Under the pieces are notes generated by a model. The model did not search any database, had not been told where the DNA came from, and worked only from the letters and a program-made list of their open reading frames with translations. A stretch of DNA of 64,000 nt from Streptomyces ferrugineus (GTDB lineage: Bacteria > Actinomycetota > Actinomycetes > Streptomycetales > Streptomycetaceae), in the NCBI RefSeq assembly GCF_015160855.1, contig NZ_CP063373.1, positions 6,138,001 through 6,202,000 on the forward strand, written 5' to 3'. Every line of letters starts with the position of its first letter. Within the stretch, counting starts at the first letter, position 1. Of this stretch, positions 37,513 to 45,108 are shown piece after piece. The translations under genes and the position numbers were made by a program.

Positions 37513-38853
37513 TCAGTGCAGACCGGCGAGGACCCGGTCGAGGGCCCGCAGGGCGACCGCGAGCTCGTCCTGGGTGATGGACAGGGCGGGGCGGAAGCGC
37601 ACCGAACGCTCACCGCACGGCAATGCGATCACCTGCTCCTCGGTTCGCAGTCGGCGTACCACCTCGTCGCGCACACCGCTGTCGGGCAGATCGATGGCGC
37701 TCATCAGTCCGCGCCCCCGCGAGTTGGACGCCACCGGTGCGTGCCGGACTTCCAGATCACGCAGTCCGTCCAGGAACCACGATCCCACGGCAGCGGCATG
37801 GCCCACCAGGTCGTCCCTCTCGATGATCTCCAGGATGCGGCGTGCCCGGACCATGTCGACCAACCCGCCGCCCCAGGTGGAGTTGATCCGCCCGGAGACC
37901 CGGAAGACGTTGTCGGGTACCTGGTCGACCCGGCGGCCGGCCATGACTCCGCCGAGCTGGACCTTCTTGGCGAAGGCGACGATGTCCGGCTCGAGTCCGA
38001 GTTGCCGGTAAGCCCAGGTGGTGCCGGTGATCCCCACCCCGGTCTGCACCTCGTCGAGCACGAACAGCGCGTCGTACTCGTGACACAGCGCCTGCATCGC
38101 CCGCAGGAACTCCGGGCGCATGTGGTTGTCGCCCCCCTCGCCCTGGATCGGCTCGGCGATGAAGCAGGCGATGTCGTGGGGGTTGTCCTCGAACGCGCGC
38201 CGCGCCTGCTCGAGGGACCTTCGCTCGGCCTCCTCGACCTCGGCGAGATGGTGCTCGAGGGGGAACCGGATGGCGGGTACGTCGATGCGCGGCCAGTCGA
38301 ACTTCGGGAAGCGGGCCGTCTTGTTGGGCTCGGTGTTGGTGAGCGAGAGGGTGTAACCGCTGCGGCCGTGGAAGGCGTGCCGCAGGTGGAGCACCTTGGT
38401 GCCGAGCTCGGGTGAGCGGCCCGCGGCCTCGTTGCGGCGGCTCTTCCAGTCGAACGCCGCCTTGAGCGCGTTCTCGACGGCCAGCGCCCCACCTTCGACG
38501 AAGAACAGTCTCGGCAGGTCCGGATCGCCCAGCACGCGGGCGAAGGTCTCGACGAACTCGGCGTAGTGCGTGGTGTAGACGTCCGGGTTGGCGGGCTTGT
38601 TCGCCGCCACCTGCGCAAGCAGGGTCATGAACTCCGGATCGTCCACGATGCCCCGCGGGTTGAGCCCCAGCGGGGCGGACGCGAAGAACGAGTAGAGGTC
38701 GAGGAACTTCTCACCGGTGCGCGCGTCGACGATCCACGAGCCCCGGCTGGCGAGCGGGTCGAGCACAAGTTTGAAACCATCGGTCAGTACGAAGCGGCCG
38801 AGCCTGTCGTGCACCTCGTCCGGGCGGACCGTCGACGCAGCAGCAACCGTCAT
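37513..38853 (-). CDS. lat: L-lysine 6-aminotransferase
   Basis: The 446-residue class-III PLP enzyme has LFFVEGGALAVENALKAAFDWK near residue 118, which is characteristic of LAT proteins, with FVLDEVQTGVG and the Schiff-base lysine in AFAKKVQLGG near residue 300. It moves the epsilon-amino group of lysine to 2-oxoglutarate, giving allysine, which cyclises to piperideine-6-carboxylate. It is the first gene of the operon. AGGGTAGGTG precedes the ATG, and an AT-rich leader with repeated GCGAAA lies upstream. Confidence 0.88.
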   Translation of the reverse strand: MTVAAASTVRPDEVHDRLGRFVLTDGFKLVLDPLASRGSWIVDARTGEKFLDLYSFFASAPLGLNPRGIVDDPEFMTLLAQVAANKPANPDVYTTHYAEFVETFARVLGDPDLPRLFFVEGGALAVENALKAAFDWKSRRNEAAGRSPELGTKVLHLRHAFHGRSGYTLSLTNTEPNKTARFPKFDWPRIDVPAIRFPLEHHLAEVEEAERRSLEQARRAFEDNPHDIACFIAEPIQGEGGDNHMRPEFLRAMQALCHEYDALFVLDEVQTGVGITGTTWAYRQLGLEPDIVAFAKKVQLGGVMAGRRVDQVPDNVFRVSGRINSTWGGGLVDMVRARRILEIIERDDLVGHAAAVGSWFLDGLRDLEVRHAPVASNSRGRGLMSAIDLPDSGVRDEVVRRLRTEEQVIALPCGERSVRFRPALSITQDELAVALRALDRVLAGLH

Positions 38854-38889
38854 GGAGCACCTACCCTCGATAGCCGTTCACGGAAGATC

Positions 38890-38938
38890 TTTCGCCTAAT
38901 ACGAGAAGCAGCGAAATTATTTTAGATATAGCGCGAAA
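38890..38938. promoter_or_regulatory. AT-rich leader of the lysine operon with repeated GCGAAA
   Basis: In the 149-bp gap between lat and the phosphatase gene, TTTCGC (38890-38895) is inverted relative to GCGAAA at 38911-38916, and GCGAAA occurs again at 38933-38938. The two direct copies are 22 bp apart, two helical turns, as expected for a multimeric regulator such as an Lrp/AsnC protein. The strong local AT-richness fits a promoter. The regulator is not in the window. Confidence 0.35.
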
Positions 38939-39002
38939 ATGACCGCAAGGTTTCGTGACCTGTACAGGGTGACACCGGCTGGCGACGGACGGCGGCCGCG
39001 GT

Positions 39003-40049
39003 TCACCGATAGCGGAGCAGGAGCATGGCCGCGTCGTCCTGCAAGGGGCCGCCGACATGCTGGATCAGGTCCTGCCGCAGAGTCTCCAGCGCGGACTCGG
39101 GGTCGGAGTCCTTGAGGAGATGGGCGCGTTCGGGGAGCGGGTAGAACCGGCCGTCGTCGTCCCGGGCCTCAGTGATCCCGTCGGTGTACAGCAGCAGTTG
39201 ATCACCCGGCAGGAAGTCGGTCCGGAAGGGCTCCGGCGCGGACGCACCGTGGGCTCCCAGGCCGAGGGGCAGCGCGTACGCGGCCGGTTCGGGCAGTGCC
39301 GCCGAACCGTCGGCACGCAGCAACAGGGGCGCCGGATGGCCGTAGTTGAGGAAGGTGACCTCACGGTCCCGCACCTCGGCGAGGATCGCGGTGACGAACT
39401 TCTCCCCCTCCAACTGCCGGTCTGCCGAGCGCGCCAGCCTGCGTCCCACGCCGAGCAGATCCCGCTCGTCCAGTGCCGCTTCCCGAAAGGCGCCCAGGAC
39501 CAGTGCCGCGGTCTCCACCGCGTCCAGCCCCTTGCCCTGCACATCACCCACGATCACCCGCACACCCTGCGGCGCGGCGACCACCTCGTACAGATCGCCG
39601 CCGATGCGCGCCTCGGCCACCGCGGACATGTAGCGGACGGCGGCCCGGAGCTGACCCGCCAGTTTCGGGACCGGTTTGAGCAACACCTGCTGGGCCGCCT
39701 CGGCGATGGACCGTACGCTGGCCAGTTCGGCCTCCCGCTGCCTGCGCATGGACACGGCGACGAGTCCGGCGCCGGTCACCCCCACGACCGAGGCGATGCT
39801 CACATAGCCGCGCACGCCGTCGATGAGGTCGTCGTACACGCCCAGCCCCGCAGTGAGCACCAGCGCGATCACACCGATCCACACGGTGCGTCGCGGGCCG
39901 CCGACGAGCGGGGCGAAGGCCGGCCCCAACGACAGCAACGGCAGCAGCCCCACCGCCGGTCCGGTGGCGACGTCGGCCACCGTCACCGCCGCCATCATGA
40001 CGAACGGCAGCGCGGACAGCACGGCGAACCGGCCGTTCTGCTCGGACAC
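39003..40049 (-). CDS. Membrane-anchored PP2C/SpoIIE-type serine phosphatase
   Basis: I chose the GTG five bases after GGAGG, giving 348 residues. The N-terminal third has about four membrane helices (to about residue 105). A short coiled stretch (MRRQREAELASVRSIAEAAQ) and a SpoIIE phosphatase domain follow, with metal-binding IGGDLYE, VGDVQGKGLDA, LLLYTDGITEARD and QDDAAMLLLRY. Such Streptomyces proteins dephosphorylate anti-sigma-factor antagonists and switch stress or developmental sigma factors. No sensor domain other than the membrane part is visible, and no partner gene is next to it. Confidence 0.85.
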   Translation of the reverse strand: MSEQNGRFAVLSALPFVMMAAVTVADVATGPAVGLLPLLSLGPAFAPLVGGPRRTVWIGVIALVLTAGLGVYDDLIDGVRGYVSIASVVGVTGAGLVAVSMRRQREAELASVRSIAEAAQQVLLKPVPKLAGQLRAAVRYMSAVAEARIGGDLYEVVAAPQGVRVIVGDVQGKGLDAVETAALVLGAFREAALDERDLLGVGRRLARSADRQLEGEKFVTAILAEVRDREVTFLNYGHPAPLLLRADGSAALPEPAAYALPLGLGAHGASAPEPFRTDFLPGDQLLLYTDGITEARDDDGRFYPLPERAHLLKDSDPESALETLRQDLIQHVGGPLQDDAAMLLLRYR

Positions 40050-40326
40050 ATCCCCCTCCAACACCCGGTGGCCACTCCCCGCGACTCAAGGGACAAGGGA
40101 CAGCCTCCGGGCCCCAGGCCCCTCGCTCACTCCCCGTGGGAGCAACGTACATCGTGGCAGACAGCCGCCCAATATCCCTGGTTCCGGGCGGAATCACGCA
40201 ATCACCCACCGTCCGTTCTCCGCCGGCGCAACGTCGATCCCTGCCCGAGTCGGCTATCGTGCGGTGGAGCGGGGCCCGTTCGGATGTGGTGAAGCGGTCG
40301 TTACGGAACGCGACAACTGGCGAGAT

Positions 40327-40749
40327 ATGACTCGGTTCTGGAGCGTGGGCACGCAGGGCACCTGGGCGCTGCGGCTGCGCCACGTCCATCCGGTCCGCCC
40401 CGGCGGCCCGGCCGAGATCGTGCTGCTCGAACCCGGGCGGAGAGAAGTCGGGCGGCTGCGCTATCGGGTCTGTACCGCCTGCCGCACGGGACGGGTCCTC
40501 GACATCGGCATCGACGAGTCCTGGCAGGGGCAGGGGCTGGGCCGCGAGGCTCTGCACATACTGCTCACCCTCCATCCCCACCACCGGTGGACCACGACCA
40601 CGCAGTCCAGACAGGGGCGGTACTTCTTCCGCGCGATGGCCCGGGAGGTGTCGACCGGCTTCCCCTCCGGCCCGCCGTTGTGCTCCCACCTGCGGGGCCC
40701 GCTGAGGCGGCACACGCACCGGCTGTGCGGCAGATGGCTGGGACCGTGA
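40327..40749 (+). CDS. Small GNAT-like acetyltransferase
   Basis: The 140-residue frame contains DIGIDESWQGQGLGREALHILL, with the Q-x-x-G-x-G/A-like acetyl-CoA loop of GNAT proteins near residue 60. A strand rich in basic residues, VGRLRYRVCTACRTGRV, precedes it. The C-terminus is short and Arg-rich. The start is uncertain: no strong ribosome site precedes the ATG, and in-frame GTGs lie upstream. The motif supports a real gene, but the target is unknown. Confidence 0.55.
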   Translation: MTRFWSVGTQGTWALRLRHVHPVRPGGPAEIVLLEPGRREVGRLRYRVCTACRTGRVLDIGIDESWQGQGLGREALHILLTLHPHHRWTTTTQSRQGRYFFRAMAREVSTGFPSGPPLCSHLRGPLRRHTHRLCGRWLGP

Positions 40750-40942
40750 GCGACAGGGGCCTCACCCGCCCGCACGGCGGCACCGGACAGGCCCCCGATC
40801 CGTGCACGTCACCGTTCCGCCGTGGCTTGCCTCACAGGATTCTCATCTCCTGCCCATGGCGGAACCAAGGGCCGACCGCAGTATGGTCAAGCATTCAACG
40901 GGAGGGTCAGGTTTCGCGCGGGTGGGCAGGGAGGCACCAGCG

Positions 40943-41758
40943 ATGGTCAAAGGCAGTCCGACGATGCGCCAGGTCGCCCGTGGGGTGAGACGGCGGATGC
41001 GAAGACTCGCCGAGCCTCCGGTGCCGCCCTCGGCCCGACGGCTCGTGCCCGACCCGGTGTTCGTACTGTCCTCCGTACGCTCCGGCTCCACCCTCCTGCG
41101 GGTCCTGCTCAACAGCCACCCCGAGATCCGTGCCCCGCACGAGATGCACCTGCGCACCCTCTCGGTGAGCCTCACCAAGCCGTACACCGCCAAGGCCATG
41201 ACCGAGCTCGGCCTCGACCAGCGCGAGCTGGAGTACCTGCTGTGGGACCGCGTCATGCACCGCGAACTCGTGCGCAGCGGCAAGCGGATCATCGTGGACA
41301 AGACGCCCGGCAACGCCGGCGCGTGGGAGCGCCTGCACGAGGGCTGGCCCAAGGCCCGGTACCTCTTCCTGCTCCGGCACCCGGCATCGATGGTGAGTTC
41401 GCTGATCAACGGCCGCCCGGACCGCGACCTGGACGCGACGGTGCGTGAGGTGCGCACCTACGTCGACGCGGTGGAGGCGGCCCGCGACAACCTGGACGGC
41501 CTCACGGTCCGCTACGAAGAGCTGACCGAGAACCCCGAGCGGGTCACGCGGGAGATCTGCGCGCATCTCGGAGTCGAGTGGACGGCGAAGATGCTGGACT
41601 ACCGCAAAGGCGATCACGGTCCGTTCGTGCCGTTCATCGGCGACTGGAGCGACAACATCAAGTCCGGGAAGATCCAGAAGGCCCGGCCCCTGCCGGAACC
41701 CGAGGACGTGCCGCCGGCGCTGCGCGACATCACGCGCGCATGGGGGTACGGGTGTTGA
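40943..41758 (+). CDS. PAPS-dependent sulfotransferase
   Basis: The ATG preceded by GGGAGG gives 271 residues. The 5'-phosphosulfate-binding loop is SSVRSGSTLL (43-52). RYLFLLRHPASMVSS near residue 145 provides the Arg/Ser 3'-phosphate site. Sulfotransferase_3-type proteins move sulfate from PAPS to a hydroxyl or amine on a metabolite, lipid or sugar. Its stop overlaps the next gene, an APS-kinase-like protein, which suggests a shared function in sulfation. Acceptor unknown. Confidence 0.82.
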   Translation: MVKGSPTMRQVARGVRRRMRRLAEPPVPPSARRLVPDPVFVLSSVRSGSTLLRVLLNSHPEIRAPHEMHLRTLSVSLTKPYTAKAMTELGLDQRELEYLLWDRVMHRELVRSGKRIIVDKTPGNAGAWERLHEGWPKARYLFLLRHPASMVSSLINGRPDRDLDATVREVRTYVDAVEAARDNLDGLTVRYEELTENPERVTREICAHLGVEWTAKMLDYRKGDHGPFVPFIGDWSDNIKSGKIQKARPLPEPEDVPPALRDITRAWGYGC

Positions 41759-42123
41759 ACGACGCACACTGTCGATGCACCTGCCAGGGCGCGACGGTCT
41801 GGGTGACCGGCCCCTCGACCGCCGACCGACTGGCAGCCGCCTACACACTGGCCGAACGGCTGACCGCCGAGCGGCACCGGGTCGAGGTGCTCGACCGGTT
41901 CCACGACCTGGGCGCCGACACCTGGCGCACCGGCCTGCTGGCCGAGGTGCTGGCGCGCAACGGGGTCGTGGTGATCGTCCCCTGCGCCGCACAGAGCGTC
42001 ACCGCCGTGCGGGACCGCCATGCGGCGAGCGGCACCCGCTACATGGAGGTGACCGTGGCCGAACGGGACAGTCCGCACAGCGCGGCGGCCGCGATGCACT
42101 GCCTTCTCACCGGGCACGGCTGA
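41752..42123 (+). CDS. APS-kinase-like protein without a P-loop
   Basis: A GTG with GGGGG five bases upstream gives 123 residues. The sequence follows adenylylsulfate kinase: QGATVWVTG, then AAAYTLAERLTAERHRVEVLD, then VVVIVPCAAQSVTAVRDRHAAS and MEVTVAERDSP. However, the nucleotide-binding loop that should read GLSGAGKS is GPSTADRL, so the essential Gly-Lys-Ser is gone. The D-G-D-x-x-R site is also absent. It is shorter than CysC (about 180-200 residues). It is coupled to the sulfotransferase gene by overlap. It may be a regulatory or PAPS-handling pseudo-kinase. Confidence 0.65.
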   Translation: MLNDAHCRCTCQGATVWVTGPSTADRLAAAYTLAERLTAERHRVEVLDRFHDLGADTWRTGLLAEVLARNGVVVIVPCAAQSVTAVRDRHAASGTRYMEVTVAERDSPHSAAAAMHCLLTGHG

Positions 42124-42138
42124 TCAGGCAAACAGAAA

Positions 42139-42174
42139 AAGGGCCTTCGCAGACTCTCGCCTGCGAAGGCCCTT
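42139..42174 (-). terminator. Hairpin terminator behind tRNA-Pro, copy 2
   Basis: A perfect 14-bp stem (AAGGGCCTTCGCAG and its complement) with the 8-base loop GCGAGAGT is followed by TTTTT on the minus strand, 7 bp after the tRNA. It also faces the end of the APS-kinase-like gene and may serve both. It is the better-preserved partner of the hairpin at 377-412. Confidence 0.85.
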
Positions 42175-42181
42175 CGCACCG

Positions 42182-42255
<74 letters not shown>

Positions 42256-42371
42256 GTGCGTGTCCCGCGGAGAACCGCGTGATCGCGCGAACAGCACTTT
42301 ACCTCACGTGAGCGACCGCGCCGAAGCGGGCGCCGTCCGGCGCGGGCCGGAGCCGGTGGACAATCGGGGGT

Positions 42372-42896
42372 ATGGGCAGCACATCGTCGGAAGAGCAGGC
42401 GGCCGCACGGGACCGGGACAGCGAAGGGCGGGCGCGCAACGCACGGCCCCGGGACGGCCTCGGGCGTCCCCTGCCGTACGGGGCGGACGGTGTCGAACGC
42501 CAGCCCGAGGGCGTCGTACGCACACCGCAGGAGACCGTCGCCGAGGCGCAGGCGCTGCTGGACGCGGGGAAGCCGTTCCACGCGCACGAGGTCTTCGAGG
42601 ACGCCTGGAAGTCGGGGCCGGAGCAGGAGCGGGCCCTGTGGCGGGGGCTGGCGCAGCTCGCGGTGGGGCTCACGCATGCGGCGCGGGGGAATGCGACGGG
42701 CGGGGCGAGGCTGCTGCGGCGGGGTGCCGGGGCCGTGGAGGAGTGGGCGGCCGGCGGTGGCGGGGAGCGGCCGTACGGGATCGATCTTGCGGGGCTCGTG
42801 GTGTGGGCGCGGGAGCTGGCGGAGGTCGGGGAGGACAGTGGCGGGGCGGCCGTGGACGCGCGGGAGCGGGCGCCGAGGCTGCGGGGGCGGGCGTAG
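42372..42896 (+). CDS. DUF309 protein
   Basis: The 174-residue protein has the DUF309 signature near residues 62-82: ALLDAGKPFHAHEVFEDAWK, with paired His and Glu. RALWRGLAQLAVGLTHAARGN follows, forming a helical bundle. The N-terminal 45 residues are polar and likely disordered. Function is unknown, although the His/Glu pattern suggests metal binding. It lies just before cobF, a neighbourhood I recall from other Streptomyces. Confidence 0.82.
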   Translation: MGSTSSEEQAAARDRDSEGRARNARPRDGLGRPLPYGADGVERQPEGVVRTPQETVAEAQALLDAGKPFHAHEVFEDAWKSGPEQERALWRGLAQLAVGLTHAARGNATGGARLLRRGAGAVEEWAAGGGGERPYGIDLAGLVVWARELAEVGEDSGGAAVDARERAPRLRGRA

Positions 42897-42966
42897 CGGG
42901 CCGCTGGGCCGGGGCCTGCGGGGATGCGGTGGCCGCGTTGTCAGTGGCGTGCGGCAGACTCGGGGC

Positions 42967-43740
42967 GTGCGAAAGATTCATGTCATCGGGATCGGGGCGG
43001 GCGACCCCGAGCAGCTCACGCTTCAGGCGGTCAGGGCGCTGCGCGGTACGGACGTGTTCTTCATCCTCGACAAGGGCGAGGTGAAGGCGGACCTCACGGG
43101 GCTGCGCCGGGACATGCTGGACGCGCACATACCGGAGGGGACGTATCGGGTCGTCCAGGCCCGGGATCCCGAGCGGGACCGGTCGGCCGGGGGTACCGCC
43201 TACTCCCCCGCCGTCGGGGACTGGCGCAGTGCCCGTGCCGGGATCTACGAGCGGCTGATCGCCGAGGAACTGGGCGAGGACGAGACCGGCGCGTTTCTGG
43301 TGTGGGGTGATCCCGCGCTGTACGACAGCACGCTCGGGATCCTGGAGGAGGTGCTGGACAGGGGCGCGGTGGACTTCGAGTACGACGTCGTGCCCGGCAT
43401 CAGCAGCGTCTCCGCGCTCGTCGCCCGGCATCGGACGGGGCTGAACCGGGTCGCGCGTCCGGTGCAGATCACCACGGGGCGGCGGCTGGCCGAGGGCTTC
43501 CCGGAGGGCGTGGACGACGTGGTCGTGATGCTGGACGCGCACCAGAGCTTCCGGCGGTACGCCGACGAGGACATCGACATCTACTGGGGCGCCTACATCG
43601 GCACCCCGGACGAGATCCTCGCCTCGGGTCCGATCGCCGAGGCCGGGCCCCGCATCGAGCGGCTGCGCGCCGAGGCGCGGGAGCGCAAGGGCTGGATCAT
43701 GGACACGTATCTGCTGCGCCGGAACCCGAAGGAGCGGTAG
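42967..43740 (+). CDS. cobF: Precorrin-6A synthase (deacetylating)
   Basis: A GTG start gives 257 residues. The tetrapyrrole methylase fold is clear: HVIGIGAGDPEQLTLQAVRAL at the N-terminus binds SAM, and FLVWGDPALYDST and VVPGISSVSALVARH are conserved strands. CobF methylates C-1 of precorrin-5 and releases acetate in aerobic cobalamin synthesis. YIGTPDEILASGPIAEAGPRI in the C-terminal part is typical of CobF. cobK, encoding the next enzyme, lies about 350 bp downstream on the other strand. Confidence 0.9.
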   Translation: MRKIHVIGIGAGDPEQLTLQAVRALRGTDVFFILDKGEVKADLTGLRRDMLDAHIPEGTYRVVQARDPERDRSAGGTAYSPAVGDWRSARAGIYERLIAEELGEDETGAFLVWGDPALYDSTLGILEEVLDRGAVDFEYDVVPGISSVSALVARHRTGLNRVARPVQITTGRRLAEGFPEGVDDVVVMLDAHQSFRRYADEDIDIYWGAYIGTPDEILASGPIAEAGPRIERLRAEARERKGWIMDTYLLRRNPKER

Positions 43741-43766
43741 GCACACCGCGTCGGTCCGGCCGCCGC

Positions 43767-44231
43767 ATGTCCGCCGCGCCCGTGCGATTCCGTGACCCCC
43801 TGACCAAGCTGTACGAGTTCACCGACTCGGTCCTGGTGCGCTGCCCGCGCTGCGAGGGACTCGCGTACTACGAGCGTCGCCCCGCCGTCGCCGAGGACGG
43901 GCCCGGCGTACGGCGTCTGATCTGTCGGTCCTGTGGGCTGGCGCGGAACTCGTCGTGCGGCGGTGGACGGTGCGTTCACCCGGCGCTGTGGCTGCAGACC
44001 GGGACCAGGCATGGCGTCGTGTGGGCGTACAACCTCGAGCACCTGGACCTGCTCAGGCGGTTCGTGGCCGCGCCGCTGCGGGCCATCGACCGCATCAGCG
44101 TCTCCGTCCCGCTCCCCCGAGGCCGAGTCGCTCCAGCACCCCCGCCACGTCCGGCACCGGGTCCGCTCCCTCCGGGAGTGGTGGGCGGCGTACGAGCACG
44201 ACGGGGAGGGCGAGTCGGCGGGCGGCCGTGA
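43767..44231 (+). CDS. Zinc-ribbon protein, probably truncated at its 3' end
   Basis: Residues 26-29 (CPRC) and 53-56 (CRSC) form a zinc ribbon. ALWLQTGTRHGVVWAYNLEHLDLLRRFVAAPLR follows, a segment I recognise from Streptomyces zinc-ribbon proteins that normally go on to a conserved LPAWLK-type C-terminal helix. After about residue 108 the frame instead reads Pro/Arg/Gly-rich residues antisense to the end of cobK. The last 40 residues are therefore probably not native. It overlaps cobK tail to tail by 137 bp, which supports loss of the true end. Confidence 0.55.
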   Translation: MSAAPVRFRDPLTKLYEFTDSVLVRCPRCEGLAYYERRPAVAEDGPGVRRLICRSCGLARNSSCGGGRCVHPALWLQTGTRHGVVWAYNLEHLDLLRRFVAAPLRAIDRISVSVPLPRGRVAPAPPPRPAPGPLPPGVVGGVRARRGGRVGGRP

Positions 44232-44856
44232 GTTTGGCGGAGATCGCGGTCGCGCCGCTGTCCTTGGTCACCAGGACGTCGATGTGGTGCGCGCGGAGCA
44301 GGGACAGCTCGTCGTCGGGCGTGAACGGGCCACGGGCCAGGAGCACTTCGGTGTGCGGGGGCATGGGCGGCTCGGGTGGGTCGACGGAGCGTACGACGAA
44401 GCGCAGGTCGGTCAGGTGGGCGAAGGCCGCCAGACCCAGGCGGCCGGTGGTCAGCAGGACACGGTGGCCGAGGGTGGGCAGCAGGGCCGCGGCCTCGGCG
44501 AGGGAAGCCACCTCGTGCCAGCGGTCGCCGGTGGCCGGGCGCCAGCCGGGGCGGCGCAGGATCACCGCCGGGACACCGGTCGACCTCGCGGCGCGCACCG
44601 CGTTCGCCGTGATCGACTCGGCGAAGGGGTGTGTGGCGTCGACGAGGAAGTCCACGTGCTCGGCGCGCAGCCAGTCCGCCAGGCCCTCCGCGCCGCCGAA
44701 GCCCCCGATGCGCAGTTCCCCCTCGACCGCGCCCGGCCGTGCCACCCGTCCCGCGAGCGAGGTGGTGACGCGGACGCCGGGGTGCGCCGTGAGCGCGGCG
44801 GCGAGTTCGCGGGCCTCGGTGGTGCCGCCGAGGATCAGGATGTGGCGGGGGGACAT
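44095..44856 (-). CDS. cobK: Precorrin-6A reductase
   Basis: The 253-residue protein starts with ILILGGTTEARELAAAL, the CobK/CbiJ NADPH motif. DATHPFAESITANAVRAA follows near residue 72, and VLVTKDSGA near residue 200. CobK reduces precorrin-6A to precorrin-6B, directly after CobF in the pathway. A C-terminal run of Gly and Arg finishes the protein within the overlapping zinc-ribbon frame. Confidence 0.9.
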   Translation of the reverse strand: MSPRHILILGGTTEARELAAALTAHPGVRVTTSLAGRVARPGAVEGELRIGGFGGAEGLADWLRAEHVDFLVDATHPFAESITANAVRAARSTGVPAVILRRPGWRPATGDRWHEVASLAEAAALLPTLGHRVLLTTGRLGLAAFAHLTDLRFVVRSVDPPEPPMPPHTEVLLARGPFTPDDELSLLRAHHIDVLVTKDSGATAISAKLTAARRLALPVVLVRRPPLPEGADPVPDVAGVLERLGLGGAGRRR

Positions 44857-45108
44857 GGGGCGAGCGTACGAGGTGGGGCGCGGGGAGCGGGACGCCGGGT
44901 GCGCATGCCGGTGGCTTGCCCGAACGGCACGCCGTGGTGCCCGAATCACGCTCGCCGGTGCCCGAAGTCCGCCACCTGCTGCCCGTCCCGGCCCTGCCGC
45001 GGCGAACAGTATGAACACAACGATCAGACCGTGGTCCCTCGCCCCGCCGCTCCCTAGCATCGCCGCGCACGGCTCGACGACGCGCCGACGAGGACGAGGA
45101 GCAGCGTC

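Noticed and set aside
33742..38853. Part of a cephamycin or other beta-lactam cluster
   Set aside because: lat and pcd occur, but no ACV synthetase, isopenicillin N synthase or other beta-lactam gene is nearby; the coupled E1 points to catabolism.
42372..43740. Cobalamin riboswitch before cobF
   Set aside because: The gap between DUF309 and cobF is only about 70 bp and I saw no B12-box-like sequence in it.
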